From Bacteroidales bacterium (GTDB lineage Bacteria; Bacteroidota; Bacteroidia; Bacteroidales; Marinilabiliaceae), in NCBI GenBank assembly GCA_024401395.1, contig JAKSLD010000002.1, forward strand, positions 93,939-157,938: DNA of 64,000 bases. Reading direction: 5' to 3'. The position numbers were made by a program, and so were the translations under genes. Numbering within the stretch: the stretch's first letter is position 1; each line of letters starts with the position of its first letter. The notes beneath the pieces were generated by a model. The model was not told the origin of the DNA and made no database searches. It saw only the letters and a list, made by a program, of their open reading frames with translations. Shown piece after piece: positions 18,215 to 27,444 of this stretch.

Positions 18215-19297
18215 ATGAAAAAGATTGATTTATACATACTCAAGAAATTCATCGGTACCTATTTCTTCATTGTGGGTATTGTCATTGCCATCGTAGTCGT
18301 GTTCGACCTCGTGGAGAAGATGGACGATTTTCTTGAGAAGGAAGCCCCATTGAAGGCTATCGTATTCGACTATTACCTGAATATGATTCCATACTATGCC
18401 AATATGCTTTCACCTCTGTTGGTATTCATATCTGTCATATTCTTCACCAGTAAACTGGCCGGACAAACCGAAATCATAGCCATACTGGCTAGTGGCGTCA
18501 GTTTCCGCAGACTGATGTTCCCCTACGCCGTGGGCGCTACAATCATCGTTATCATCACATACCTGCTCAGCTCGTCGGTCATTCCTGTGGCTAACCGTAC
18601 ACGCATCAAGTTCGAGAACCAGTATGTGAAAAACAAAAGGGAGAGCGGTCTGGAAGATAAGCATATGCAGATTTCTCCGGGTGTGTATGTCTACCTCTAC
18701 AAATACTACTCGTTCCGCGATGCTGGCGATATGTTCAATATGGAGAAATACGACGGCAAGAGACTTGTTTCTCGACTCAGTGCCAAGACTATCGAATATA
18801 ACGAGGAGACTGGCAAGTGGAAGTTGAAGAACTACCGCCAATGGGATTTCAATGAGGATGGTATAACTCATACCATGAAGAACGGCAACGAAATGGATAG
18901 CGTCATCAATATCTTGCCTAGCGACTTCAAGAAGGAGCGCAAGAGTCACGAGATGCTCACCAATACCGAACTTCAGGAGCACATAGATGAACTGCGGGAA
19001 CGTAATGTCGGCAACACCGAGGAGTTTGAAATAGAGCTCCGCAAGAGACAGGCATCACCGTTTGCAGCATATATCCTGACGCTCATCGGTGTATCTCTCG
19101 CTTCCAGGAAAACCAGAGGCGGTATGGGATTGCATATCGGTATCGGACTGGTACTGAGTTTCGTATTCATACTTTTCCTGACCGTATCTTCTACCTTTGC
19201 CGTCAATGGCGGCATGAACCCTATCCTAGCCGTTTGGCTGCCAAATATCACATTCGGCATCATCGGCATCATACTCTACCGCAGAGCTCCGAAATAG
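18215..19297 (+). CDS. LptF/LptG-family permease (YjgP/YjgQ)
   Basis: Inner-membrane permease subunit of the lipopolysaccharide export ABC transporter LptB2FG, 360 residues. The ATG at 18215 (MKKIDLYILKKFIGTYFF) is the typical LptF/G start; the longer frame overlaps the sigma gene and adds nothing useful. Three N-terminal membrane helices (about 13-35, 55-80, 95-120), a periplasmic jellyroll domain of about 150 residues, then three C-terminal helices (about 280-360) match the family. Bacteroidota often encode two such permeases at separate sites; the partner and LptB are not in the window. The start is 1 bp after the sigma factor stop codon, so expression is tied to that gene. Confidence 0.92.
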   Translation: MKKIDLYILKKFIGTYFFIVGIVIAIVVVFDLVEKMDDFLEKEAPLKAIVFDYYLNMIPYYANMLSPLLVFISVIFFTSKLAGQTEIIAILASGVSFRRLMFPYAVGATIIVIITYLLSSSVIPVANRTRIKFENQYVKNKRESGLEDKHMQISPGVYVYLYKYYSFRDAGDMFNMEKYDGKRLVSRLSAKTIEYNEETGKWKLKNYRQWDFNEDGITHTMKNGNEMDSVINILPSDFKKERKSHEMLTNTELQEHIDELRERNVGNTEEFEIELRKRQASPFAAYILTLIGVSLASRKTRGGMGLHIGIGLVLSFVFILFLTVSSTFAVNGGMNPILAVWLPNITFGIIGIILYRRAPK

Positions 19298-19331
19298 AAT
19301 CGCACCTGCTTTCAATCAGACTTTTGACATT

Positions 19332-19994
19332 ATGGAGATAATAAAAAGATTCTTTCCGCATTTCACACCAGAGCAGATGGAGAAGTTCGCCGCTCTACCT
19401 GCCTTGTATGAAGATTGGAATTCAAAAATCAATGTGATATCTCGCAAGGATATCGAACATTTCGAGACTCGTCACCTGCTGCATTCTCTTGCCGTAGCCA
19501 AATATGTCATGGAAACCTCCAAGGACAGCAAGGGCTTCCCTGCGGGCTCTTCTGTAATCGACGTAGGTTGCGGTGGCGGATTTCCAAGCATTCCTCTCTC
19601 AATAGCTTTCCCAGATGTCCATTTTACGGCTATGGACAGCATAGGCAAGAAGATCAAGGTTGTCGAGGGTGTGGCTACAGCTTTGGGATTGAAAAACGTT
19701 GAACCTGTTCAGGCGCGCAGTACGGATATCCACGACCGTAAGTGGGACTATATGGTATCGCGTGCAGTGACTGCTTTCCCTGATTTCGTGCGTCAGACAA
19801 AACATATGCTCAAGGGGCATAGTGCAACTGACGAGTTCGACTTCGTCCTTTCTCACGGTACATTCTACCTCAAGGGGGGTGACTTCAAGGCTGAAATAAA
19901 TCCATTTGGTGCCAGAGCAAAGGTTCAGAGTATATCTGAATGGTTTGACGACGAATTCTTTGAAACCAAGAGCGTCATATTCCTCAAATCATAA
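19332..19994 (+). CDS. rsmG: 16S rRNA (guanine-527-N7)-methyltransferase
   Basis: RsmG methylates N7 of G527 in 16S rRNA using S-adenosylmethionine; loss gives low-level streptomycin resistance in other bacteria. 220 residues, the normal size. The SAM-binding motif I is VIDVGCGGGFPS (75-86), followed by 'FTAMDSIGKKIKVVE' (motif II) and 'YMVSRAVTAFPDFV', which includes the family's SRA signature. The N-terminal 'LYEDWNSKINVISRKDIEHFETRHLLHSL' is also diagnostic. The gene follows the LptF/G permease by 34 bp. Confidence 0.96.
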   Translation: MEIIKRFFPHFTPEQMEKFAALPALYEDWNSKINVISRKDIEHFETRHLLHSLAVAKYVMETSKDSKGFPAGSSVIDVGCGGGFPSIPLSIAFPDVHFTAMDSIGKKIKVVEGVATALGLKNVEPVQARSTDIHDRKWDYMVSRAVTAFPDFVRQTKHMLKGHSATDEFDFVLSHGTFYLKGGDFKAEINPFGARAKVQSISEWFDDEFFETKSVIFLKS

Positions 19995-20023
19995 AAAAAG
20001 CCTTGATGAATCTCACCAAGGCT
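19993..20023 (-). terminator. Rho-independent terminator of tRNA-Arg
   Basis: On the minus strand, AGCCTTG (20023-20017) pairs with CAAGGCT (20005-19999) around an 11-nt loop, followed by TTTTTTT (19999-19993). It begins 7 nt after the tRNA 3' end and overlaps the stop codon of rsmG on the other strand. Confidence 0.85.
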
Positions 20024-20029
20024 CATACG

Positions 20030-20101
20030 TGATCCCGAGGGGGGTCGAACCCCTATCGTCAGAACCGGAATCTGAAATTCTATCCATTGAACTACGGGAC
20101 C
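20030..20101 (-). tRNA. tRNA-Arg (anticodon CCG)
   Basis: A 72-nt cloverleaf on the minus strand. The acceptor stem GGTCCCG pairs with CGGGATC (one G-T wobble), the discriminator is A, the D arm contains AGTTCAATGGATAGAA, the anticodon stem-loop is CAGA-TTCCGGT-TCTG giving anticodon CCG (reads CGG), and the T arm is GGGG-TTCGACC-CCCC. The 3' CCA is not encoded. It has a full promoter upstream and a terminator immediately downstream. Confidence 0.95.
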
Positions 20102-20121
20102 TCAAGCTGATAAAAGCAGTG

Positions 20122-20151
20122 CAAAGGTAGCATCTTTTTTAACAGTGACAA
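20122..20151 (-). promoter_or_regulatory. Promoter of tRNA-Arg
   Basis: On the minus strand, TTG (20151-20149), 19 nt, then TACCTTTG (20129-20122): a full match to the Bacteroidetes promoter pattern, ending about 20 nt before the mature tRNA 5' end. Confidence 0.8.
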
Positions 20152-20161
20152 GTATTGATTT

Positions 20162-23152
20162 ATGAAAAACAAAGCGCCTATAGTGCTATTCACATACAAC
20201 CGTCCTTCGCATACAAAGCGCGTCATTGATGCGCTCAAAGCGTGCGACGGGGCTGACGAAACGTCACTGTTTGTCTTCTCTGATGGAGCAAAGAACGAGA
20301 AGGACATGGAGGGGGTACAAGCCGTCAGGAATATCCTTCACAAGTTGTCAGGATTCTACGATATAGAACTGGTTGAGAGAGACAAGAACATAGGTCTCGC
20401 TTCCAACATCATATTCGGTGTCTCAAGCGTCATTCAGAAATACGGTCGCGTCATCGTCCTGGAGGATGATATAATCCCAGAGAAGGGCTTCATAAACTAT
20501 ATGAATGCTGCTTTGGATTTCTACGAGGAACAACCCGTATGGAGTATAGCAGCTTACTCCCCTATCAATAAACTGCCTATCAATTACGATTATTCGACAT
20601 ATATGATAATGCGTAACTGCTCGTGGGGATGGGGCACCTGGGCCGACCGTTGGATGAAGGTCGACTGGGCTGTAGCTGATTATGACAGTTTCGCCAATGA
20701 TTACGAACAGCAGAGAGAATTCGACCTGTCTGGAGGTACCGACCTCACTCCTATGCTCAAAAAATATCACCAGAAAAAAATCAACTCATGGAGCATCCGA
20801 TTCTGTTACGCAGGCTTCAAGGCTTCCATGCCTACTGTCTACCCTGTCACTTCGATAGTCAGCAATGCCGGTGTCGATGGTTCTGGCAGCAACATGAAGA
20901 AGACTTCAAAATACAATACCAAGGTCGTCTCGCATATAGATGAAGCAAAATTCTGTAGTAAGACGGCCATTGACCCTCGTATGCTCGAGCAGTTCAGACG
21001 CAGATACGACATCTCTTTCATTCGCCGTATCATAAACACCTTCACACTCTCCATACTGCTGCTCTTGTGCCTCGCTATGCCTGTCAACGCACAGCTGAAC
21101 ACTAACCGTCTGATGCAGATAGGCCGTAATGCTGTCTATTTTGAAGATTACGTCCTCGGAATGCAGTATTTCAACCGAGTGATAAATGTCAAGCCCTATC
21201 TTGCCGACCCGTATTACTATCGCGGCATAGCAAAATATTATCTTGATGATATGCAGGGTGCAGCAACTGACTGCGAGATAGCCTATGGAATCAATCCTTT
21301 CCTTATCGAGGCATACAATCTACATGGCATAATCATGCTCCGTCAGGGCAAGTCAAAGGAGGCTCTGGAGGACTTCGAGCACGGACTGAAAATAGAGAAG
21401 GATAATATCAACCTCTTGATGAATAGCGGTATCGCCAATATCAACTTGGATGAATACGATAAAGCTATTACCTATTGCGACAAGGTCCTTGAATATGACT
21501 CTCGCAATGTAGCTGCTATACTTTATAAGGGTATCGCATTGGTTCAACGTGGGGACTCTATCCCTGCAATGAACGAATTTGAGCATGCAGTGGAGATAAA
21601 TTCTTATTCTGCCGATGCTTATACCTACCTTGGTATGCTCAACTATCAGATGAAGAACTACCCTAAGGCACTGGAGAGCTATGATAAACTTGCCGAACTA
21701 CGCCCAAAGGATGCTAATGTCTACGTCAATCGCGCCATTACACACTATAACATGGACGATTTCGAGCACGCCTTTTCCGACCTCGAACGCGCACTTTCTC
21801 TCGATAGAAAGAATCTTATGGCTCTTGCTAATATCGGTATGCTCCACGCCGAGGTGGGGCGTATATCAGAAGCTATAGACGATTTCGGCAAGGTGCTTGC
21901 TCTAGACCGCGACAACGATATGGCTTTGATGAACCGTGCCTTGCTCTATATGCAGATAGGTGAGATGAATAACGCCTTGGCCGACCTCAACGTCGTCATT
22001 GCCCGCCATCCTGAATTCGGTCCTGCCTACTACCAGCGCGCTATAGTAAAGCGTAATCTCAACGATCCTAAGGGTTCTGAAATCGATTATATGACTGCCT
22101 ATACCTTCGAGCAAGAACGAATCAAGAAGGGGCTTGCAGCAGGTGCCGATTCTACCAATGTTGACAACACCACAACAGCCGATAAAGGCAACAACAAAGC
22201 CGACAAAACGGATAAGAGGGCTAAGAAGGGGGCTCGAAGCAAGAATGACGACGATCTTGAGAAATACGACCAGATGGTCATAGTGAGCGATTTTGCTGAC
22301 AATGATGAGAAACTGCATCAGGAGAGCGACCAGATTCGTGGCCGTGTTCAGGATCGTGACATCATCATTGACCTAGAACCTATGTTCGAACTCAGTTTCT
22401 TGCAGACTGACACCGTATTGCCTCGTCCTAAATACTTCGCAAAGAGTGTAGAGGCATTTAACAACCGTAAGATTCATGACAGACGTCTGGCATTTACCAA
22501 CCGTGAGGGTTCAACCTCACAGTCAGATATGCTAGCCTATTTCAATGAAATACGCGAGCTGAGCAATATGATCGACAGTTGCGATGCCTCGGCATCTAAC
22601 CTCACAGCCTTGTACCTCATCCGCGGCACACTCCATAATCAGGTTATGAGCTATAATCAGGCTATCAGCGACTATAATGTCTGCCTTTTGAAGAACCCCA
22701 ACGACATAAATGCACTTATCAACCGTGCAGCTACCCGTTTCAAGACAGTCGAACTCATTCGCTCTATGGATAGCAACCTTACCGAGGCACCTTCCCTTGG
22801 CAAGAACCCTAACGCTCCTGAACCTACAGTTCAGCTCAATACTACAATATTGGATCTGGACCTCATTATGACCGACCTCGCCAAGGTGGCAGAACTAGAC
22901 CCTAACCTCGCCATCGTACACTATAACCTGAGTCTGGTCGCTTGTATGAAAAAGAATTTCGACGAAGCATTGATATGGCTCAATAAGGCTATCGAACTGG
23001 ACAACACATTTGCTGAGGCATTCTTCAACCGAGGCATCATAGAGATATATCAAGGAGATACCGATAAGGGTCAACAAGATTTGAGCAAGGCTGGCGAACT
23101 CGGAATATTCAAGGCATATAACGTAATAAAGCGATATACATCCGCACAATAA
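20162..23152 (+). CDS. Fusion: glycosyltransferase (GT2-like) + internal signal/membrane segment + TPR protein
   Basis: One uninterrupted 996-residue frame joins two proteins that are usually separate. Residues 1 to about 285 are a GT-A glycosyltransferase typical of polysaccharide clusters: 'APIVLFTYNRPSHTKRVI' (5-22), LEDDI with the acidic metal-binding motif (100-104), and SWGWGTWADRW (154-164). Residues about 286-310 ('RRIINTFTLSILLLLCLAMPVNA') look exactly like a signal peptide, with an Ala-Gln cleavage site at 310/311. Residues 311-996 hold many tetratricopeptide repeats, with a Lys/Asp/Thr-rich linker near 660-710. The topology would be cytoplasmic enzyme, one membrane pass, periplasmic TPR domain. 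An internal Met274 could start a separate exported TPR protein. No other cell-wall gene is adjacent; the helicase gene starts 3 bp after the stop. Confidence 0.85.
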   Translation: MKNKAPIVLFTYNRPSHTKRVIDALKACDGADETSLFVFSDGAKNEKDMEGVQAVRNILHKLSGFYDIELVERDKNIGLASNIIFGVSSVIQKYGRVIVLEDDIIPEKGFINYMNAALDFYEEQPVWSIAAYSPINKLPINYDYSTYMIMRNCSWGWGTWADRWMKVDWAVADYDSFANDYEQQREFDLSGGTDLTPMLKKYHQKKINSWSIRFCYAGFKASMPTVYPVTSIVSNAGVDGSGSNMKKTSKYNTKVVSHIDEAKFCSKTAIDPRMLEQFRRRYDISFIRRIINTFTLSILLLLCLAMPVNAQLNTNRLMQIGRNAVYFEDYVLGMQYFNRVINVKPYLADPYYYRGIAKYYLDDMQGAATDCEIAYGINPFLIEAYNLHGIIMLRQGKSKEALEDFEHGLKIEKDNINLLMNSGIANINLDEYDKAITYCDKVLEYDSRNVAAILYKGIALVQRGDSIPAMNEFEHAVEINSYSADAYTYLGMLNYQMKNYPKALESYDKLAELRPKDANVYVNRAITHYNMDDFEHAFSDLERALSLDRKNLMALANIGMLHAEVGRISEAIDDFGKVLALDRDNDMALMNRALLYMQIGEMNNALADLNVVIARHPEFGPAYYQRAIVKRNLNDPKGSEIDYMTAYTFEQERIKKGLAAGADSTNVDNTTTADKGNNKADKTDKRAKKGARSKNDDDLEKYDQMVIVSDFADNDEKLHQESDQIRGRVQDRDIIIDLEPMFELSFLQTDTVLPRPKYFAKSVEAFNNRKIHDRRLAFTNREGSTSQSDMLAYFNEIRELSNMIDSCDASASNLTALYLIRGTLHNQVMSYNQAISDYNVCLLKNPNDINALINRAATRFKTVELIRSMDSNLTEAPSLGKNPNAPEPTVQLNTTILDLDLIMTDLAKVAELDPNLAIVHYNLSLVACMKKNFDEALIWLNKAIELDNTFAEAFFNRGIIEIYQGDTDKGQQDLSKAGELGIFKAYNVIKRYTSAQ

Positions 23153-23155
23153 GTA

Positions 23156-25234
23156 ATGGGCGACGAAGAGTACGAACAGGACATACAACTTGAGATAGAT
23201 GCTGAGGATGCTGATATAGATTTGGAAAACAAAGAGTTCCAGAATGTATTGAGTCTCATCAACACAACTAACTCATCTGTCTATATGACTGGCAGGGCAG
23301 GAAGTGGCAAATCCACATTTCTGCGCTATATCGTGCGCAATACCAAGAAGAAGGTGGTTGTCTTAGCGCCTACGGGCATTGCTGCTGTCAATGTTCACGG
23401 ACAGACTCTCCATTCGTTCTTCAAGATTCCTTTCGCCCCTTTTGCCCTTGATGATATAAACTATGCGGATGACCGAAGACTGAAGGACCGACAGAAATTC
23501 AACTCTGACAAGATAAAACTGATTCAGGGGCTGGAACTTATCGTAATCGACGAAGTCTCTATGGTTAGAGCTGATACACTGGATTTCGTAGACCGTGTAC
23601 TGAAATGCTACCGACGTAATAAGCGTCTCCCATTCGGCGGAGTACAGTTACTTCTTGTGGGTGATGCCTTCCAGTTGGAACCTGTAGTGAAGAGAGAGGA
23701 CTGGGATATTCTGCGCCGATTCTATAATACTGCCTATTTTTTCGACGCCCATGTATTCTCCACTATTCCGCTTGTCAGCATAGAACTCCAGAAAGTCTAC
23801 CGTCAGAGTGAACAGCGTTTTCTCCAGATATTGGACCGTGTGCGAATGGGCTATATGCAGAATGAAGATCTCGCGGCCATCAACAGTCGATACGTGAACG
23901 AAACTGCAACACAAGAGGACAATAAGCCGGAAGACAAGATGCGTATCACGTTGTGTGCTCTCAGGGCATCTGCTGATACCATTAACGAGGATAGGCTGAA
24001 TGCTATACAATACGAACCTCATACCTATACTGCCACATACGAGGGGGATTTCCCTGAAAGCATAATGCCGACAAACATTGAGCTTATCCTAAAGAAAGGG
24101 GCTCAGATTGTATTTGTCCGCAATGACCGCGATCATCGTTGGTATAATGGGACTCTTGCCATTGTGGACAAATTCGAAGATGAGGGCGTATGGGTGGAGT
24201 TGGACAATGGCGACCACCATTTCGTTGAACCTTGCGTATGGGACAATATAAAGTATAAGTACAACGAAGAGAAGAAACTGGTGGAAGAGGAGGTCATAGG
24301 CTCTTTCCGTCAGCTACCGCTGAAGTTGGCCTGGGCTATCACGATACACAAGAGTCAAGGACTTACTTTCGACAATGTCTCTATTGACCTTGGCAGAGGT
24401 GCATTCGCATCTGGTCAGACTTATGTTGCCCTTAGCCGATGCCGGACACTTGAAGGCATCAAGCTTTTACAGCCTGTATCTGCCAAGGATGTACGCACCA
24501 ACCAGTTTGTCCAACAGTTTGCCTCTAAAGCCAATAACCTGGCTCAGATACGCGGGGAACTCGAGAAAGCACGTTCACAGACGCTAAGCAGAATGGCCGA
24601 TGATGCGTGGAGACATTCTGATACTGAGGGAGCATTACACTACCTCATTGAGGCTCTCAAGGCTTCTCCTGACTCGCTTAGTCGTCCAGGCATAGAGCGC
24701 CTTATTGCACGACGTCTGAACAAAATCAACCGCCTGGAGGAGGAAATCAAGGCACTTGTCGAGGCTCGTAAAGAGGAGCGAGAACATATCCACAAGTACG
24801 CCGTGGAGTATTTCTCTATGGCTGTCGACTGCAAGACAAAATACAAGGATAATAAGGCAGCGATAGCTAACCTGAATAAAGCTATCGATATATCGCCCGA
24901 TTACGTGGAGGCATTGGAGATGCGAGCCGACCTTCGCAACAGACAAAAGGACCACGAGGGTGCTTTGGAGGACTGCAAGGCTGCTTTAGCCTATAGCAAA
25001 CGAAACCTCAATGTGTGGATGCTCCGTGCCAAGATAGAGTATAAGATGAAACGTACCAATGACTCGTACAACTCTCTCTTGGCTGCTTTCAAAATTGATT
25101 CGTCCAACGAGAAAGTCATCACACTACTCAGGGATATTTGCTACGAACTGGGTGAAAATGATGATGCGGCTATGTACGACTCCCTTTTGAATGGCAATCT
25201 GGACAATGACGATTCTCCAGACAATTTCTTTTAG
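23156..25234 (+). CDS. PIF1/RecD2-like SF1 helicase with C-terminal TPR repeats
   Basis: A 692-residue DNA helicase of superfamily 1B. Motif I is GRAGSGKST (46-54), motif Ia is in 'VVVLAPTGIAAVNVHGQTLHSFFKIP', motif II is IDEVSM (131-136), motif III is 'GGVQLLLVGDAFQLEPV', and motifs V/VI are 'AWAITIHKSQGLTFDNVSIDLG' and 'TYVALSRCRTLEGI'. All catalytic residues are present. From about residue 500 a coiled coil and at least three TPR units follow ('YVEALEMRADLRNRQKDHEGALEDCKAAL'), which would mediate protein contacts. PIF1-type helicases unwind G-quadruplexes, R-loops and stalled forks; the role here is unknown. Only 3 bp separate it from the glycosyltransferase-TPR gene, so they are co-expressed. 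Confidence 0.9.
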   Translation: MGDEEYEQDIQLEIDAEDADIDLENKEFQNVLSLINTTNSSVYMTGRAGSGKSTFLRYIVRNTKKKVVVLAPTGIAAVNVHGQTLHSFFKIPFAPFALDDINYADDRRLKDRQKFNSDKIKLIQGLELIVIDEVSMVRADTLDFVDRVLKCYRRNKRLPFGGVQLLLVGDAFQLEPVVKREDWDILRRFYNTAYFFDAHVFSTIPLVSIELQKVYRQSEQRFLQILDRVRMGYMQNEDLAAINSRYVNETATQEDNKPEDKMRITLCALRASADTINEDRLNAIQYEPHTYTATYEGDFPESIMPTNIELILKKGAQIVFVRNDRDHRWYNGTLAIVDKFEDEGVWVELDNGDHHFVEPCVWDNIKYKYNEEKKLVEEEVIGSFRQLPLKLAWAITIHKSQGLTFDNVSIDLGRGAFASGQTYVALSRCRTLEGIKLLQPVSAKDVRTNQFVQQFASKANNLAQIRGELEKARSQTLSRMADDAWRHSDTEGALHYLIEALKASPDSLSRPGIERLIARRLNKINRLEEEIKALVEARKEEREHIHKYAVEYFSMAVDCKTKYKDNKAAIANLNKAIDISPDYVEALEMRADLRNRQKDHEGALEDCKAALAYSKRNLNVWMLRAKIEYKMKRTNDSYNSLLAAFKIDSSNEKVITLLRDICYELGENDDAAMYDSLLNGNLDNDDSPDNFF

Positions 25235-25268
25235 ACAACATCAAAAATGATAATTCAATAATTTCAAT

Positions 25269-27386
25269 ATGAATATAAAACAACTCTTAATCCCATTTCT
25301 ATCGCTCCTACCCATTGTCCCTGCCATGGCTGATGAGGGTATGTGGGTTCCCCTTTTTATCAATAAGAATATTGCCGATATGCAAGCTAACGGCTGTAAA
25401 CTCACAGCCGAGGATATCTATAGTGTCAATCAATCCAGTCTAAAAGATGCCGTGCTTATTTTCGGTGGCGGTTGCACAGGCGAACTTGTCAGCAGTGAAG
25501 GTCTGGTCCTTACCAACCACCACTGTGGCTACAGTTCCATTCAGGCTCTCTCCAGCGTAGAGCACAATTATCTACGCGATGGCTATTGGGCAAAGGATCA
25601 GAGTGAGGAACTACCTTGCTATGGATTGAGCGTACAGCAACTAGTTCGTATTGATGACGTAACAGATAAGATCTTTGAAGGCTGCACCGATTCGATGTCG
25701 GCTAATGAGCGTATGGAGACTATCTCTAAGAATAAAAAGAGTCTAATCAAGGCTCTAGAGGCCGAATCTGCCAATACCTCTGTCAGTATTGACCCTTTCC
25801 TTGGCGGTGACCAGTACCTGGCATACATATATAAGCAGTTCTCTGACGTACGTCTTGTAGGCACTCCTCCTTCCAGCCTCGGCAAATTTGGAGGCGACAC
25901 GGATAACTGGGCTTGGCCTCGCCATACATGCGACTTCTCCATATTCCGTGTCTATGCTTCAAAGGATAACGAACCTGCTGATTTCTCAACAGACAACGTA
26001 CCATACAAGCCTAAGACCCATCTCAAGGTTTCTACCAAAGGCGTAAAGGAGAATGACTTCGTAATGGTAATGGGCTACCCTGGCTCTACCGATATCTACA
26101 ACACCGCTTCATATGTAGAAATGTACACTCAGGAGATTCTTCCTCCAAGAATCGAACTGCGCACAGCTAAGTTGGACGTGATGAACCATTGGCAAAAGAC
26201 AGATGAGAAAATCAACATCCAATATGCAGCCAAGAATGCCAACGTTTCCAATGCCTGGAAGAAATGGCAGGGCGAGATTCGTGGAGTGCAACGTACTCAC
26301 GCAGTCGACATTAAAACCGAGAGAGAGAAGGCTCTTCAGCTGTCCGACAAGGATCGTGAGACTTTGAATAAGCTCAATGTCTTCTACACCGATCGCTCTG
26401 ATCGTAGTTACGCTAAGTATCAGGCAGCCTATGGCGTCCTAAATGAGGCTATCCGTAGCGGTGGTGTGGAATTGTTCCAGATTGCCAACTTCATCTACGC
26501 TATGAAGGACAACAACACTCAGCAGAGGGCGGTCAACTATCTGGTCAATTCATTCTATCCAGACCATAATGTGAATGTCGACAAAGAGATGTCCAAGAAG
26601 GTCATTGCCGTGATGAGTAAGTATATCCCGACAGATTTACTTCCTCAGTGGTGTAAGGACGAATCCAGCATCTCTAAGACTATCGACAAGATATTCTCTA
26701 AGACTATTTTCTGCGATTCTACCAAGACACTGGCACTTATCCGCGCCGGCAAATATGACAAGCTCAAGAAGGATATCGCCTTCACATACTACACCGAGTT
26801 ACGCAACATCTTTACAGATAAGATTCATACGTATTACTCTCCTAAGTATTCTCACGCCGAAATCAACCAGATGTCCAATGATATTGCACGTGCTACAATA
26901 AAGGCTACTGCCAGTGAAACTCATCCTCGCATGAGTGATGCCAATTTCACTCAGCGTGTATCTTATGGCACGGTTCTTGGATATGAAGGTTCCGACGCGG
27001 TGGTATACAGATACTACACCACACTAGATGGTCTCATACAGAAGGTCGATGCCGGTGCCTACGACTACGTTGCGCCTGACACTCTGCGATTTATGTGTGA
27101 GAAAGGCGATTTCGGACCTTATGCCGACCCATCAGATGGCAAGCTGCATACTTGTTTCGTCTCTACATGTCACACTACCGGAGGCAACTCAGGCAGTCCT
27201 GTGATGAATGCTATGGGTGAACTCGTAGGCTTGAACTTCGACCGAGCTTGGGACGGTGTGATGAGCGACTTGTATTACGATCCAACTATCTGTCGTAACA
27301 TTACGCTTGACATACGCTACCTCTTGTTCATCGTAGATAAATTCGGTGGTGCCAAATGGATAGCCGAAGAAATCATAAATGAGTAA
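25269..27386 (+). CDS. S46-family dipeptidyl-peptidase, DPP11 type
   Basis: Exported serine peptidase of 705 residues that removes dipeptides from peptide N-termini. Signal peptide MNIKQLLIPFLSLLPIVPAMA, with the mature protein starting DEGMW as in DPP7/DPP11. The catalytic His is in 'TNHHCGY' (residue 84), the Asp is in 'HTCDFSIFRVYA' (near 225), and the Ser is in 'GGNSGSPV' (Ser641). Eighteen residues after the Ser is an Arg ('GLNFDRAW', residue 659). By the known rule for S46 enzymes, Arg at this position (Arg673 in Porphyromonas gingivalis DPP11) gives Asp/Glu specificity, while Gly marks DPP7. It fits a periplasmic amino-acid-fermenting lifestyle. Stands alone with 34 bp after the helicase gene. 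Confidence 0.93.
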   Translation: MNIKQLLIPFLSLLPIVPAMADEGMWVPLFINKNIADMQANGCKLTAEDIYSVNQSSLKDAVLIFGGGCTGELVSSEGLVLTNHHCGYSSIQALSSVEHNYLRDGYWAKDQSEELPCYGLSVQQLVRIDDVTDKIFEGCTDSMSANERMETISKNKKSLIKALEAESANTSVSIDPFLGGDQYLAYIYKQFSDVRLVGTPPSSLGKFGGDTDNWAWPRHTCDFSIFRVYASKDNEPADFSTDNVPYKPKTHLKVSTKGVKENDFVMVMGYPGSTDIYNTASYVEMYTQEILPPRIELRTAKLDVMNHWQKTDEKINIQYAAKNANVSNAWKKWQGEIRGVQRTHAVDIKTEREKALQLSDKDRETLNKLNVFYTDRSDRSYAKYQAAYGVLNEAIRSGGVELFQIANFIYAMKDNNTQQRAVNYLVNSFYPDHNVNVDKEMSKKVIAVMSKYIPTDLLPQWCKDESSISKTIDKIFSKTIFCDSTKTLALIRAGKYDKLKKDIAFTYYTELRNIFTDKIHTYYSPKYSHAEINQMSNDIARATIKATASETHPRMSDANFTQRVSYGTVLGYEGSDAVVYRYYTTLDGLIQKVDAGAYDYVAPDTLRFMCEKGDFGPYADPSDGKLHTCFVSTCHTTGGNSGSPVMNAMGELVGLNFDRAWDGVMSDLYYDPTICRNITLDIRYLLFIVDKFGGAKWIAEEIINE

Positions 27387-27444
27387 CCTTATCGAGAGGA
27401 ACAGAGTATAACGATATCATAACGTACATAAAAAATTACGCACT

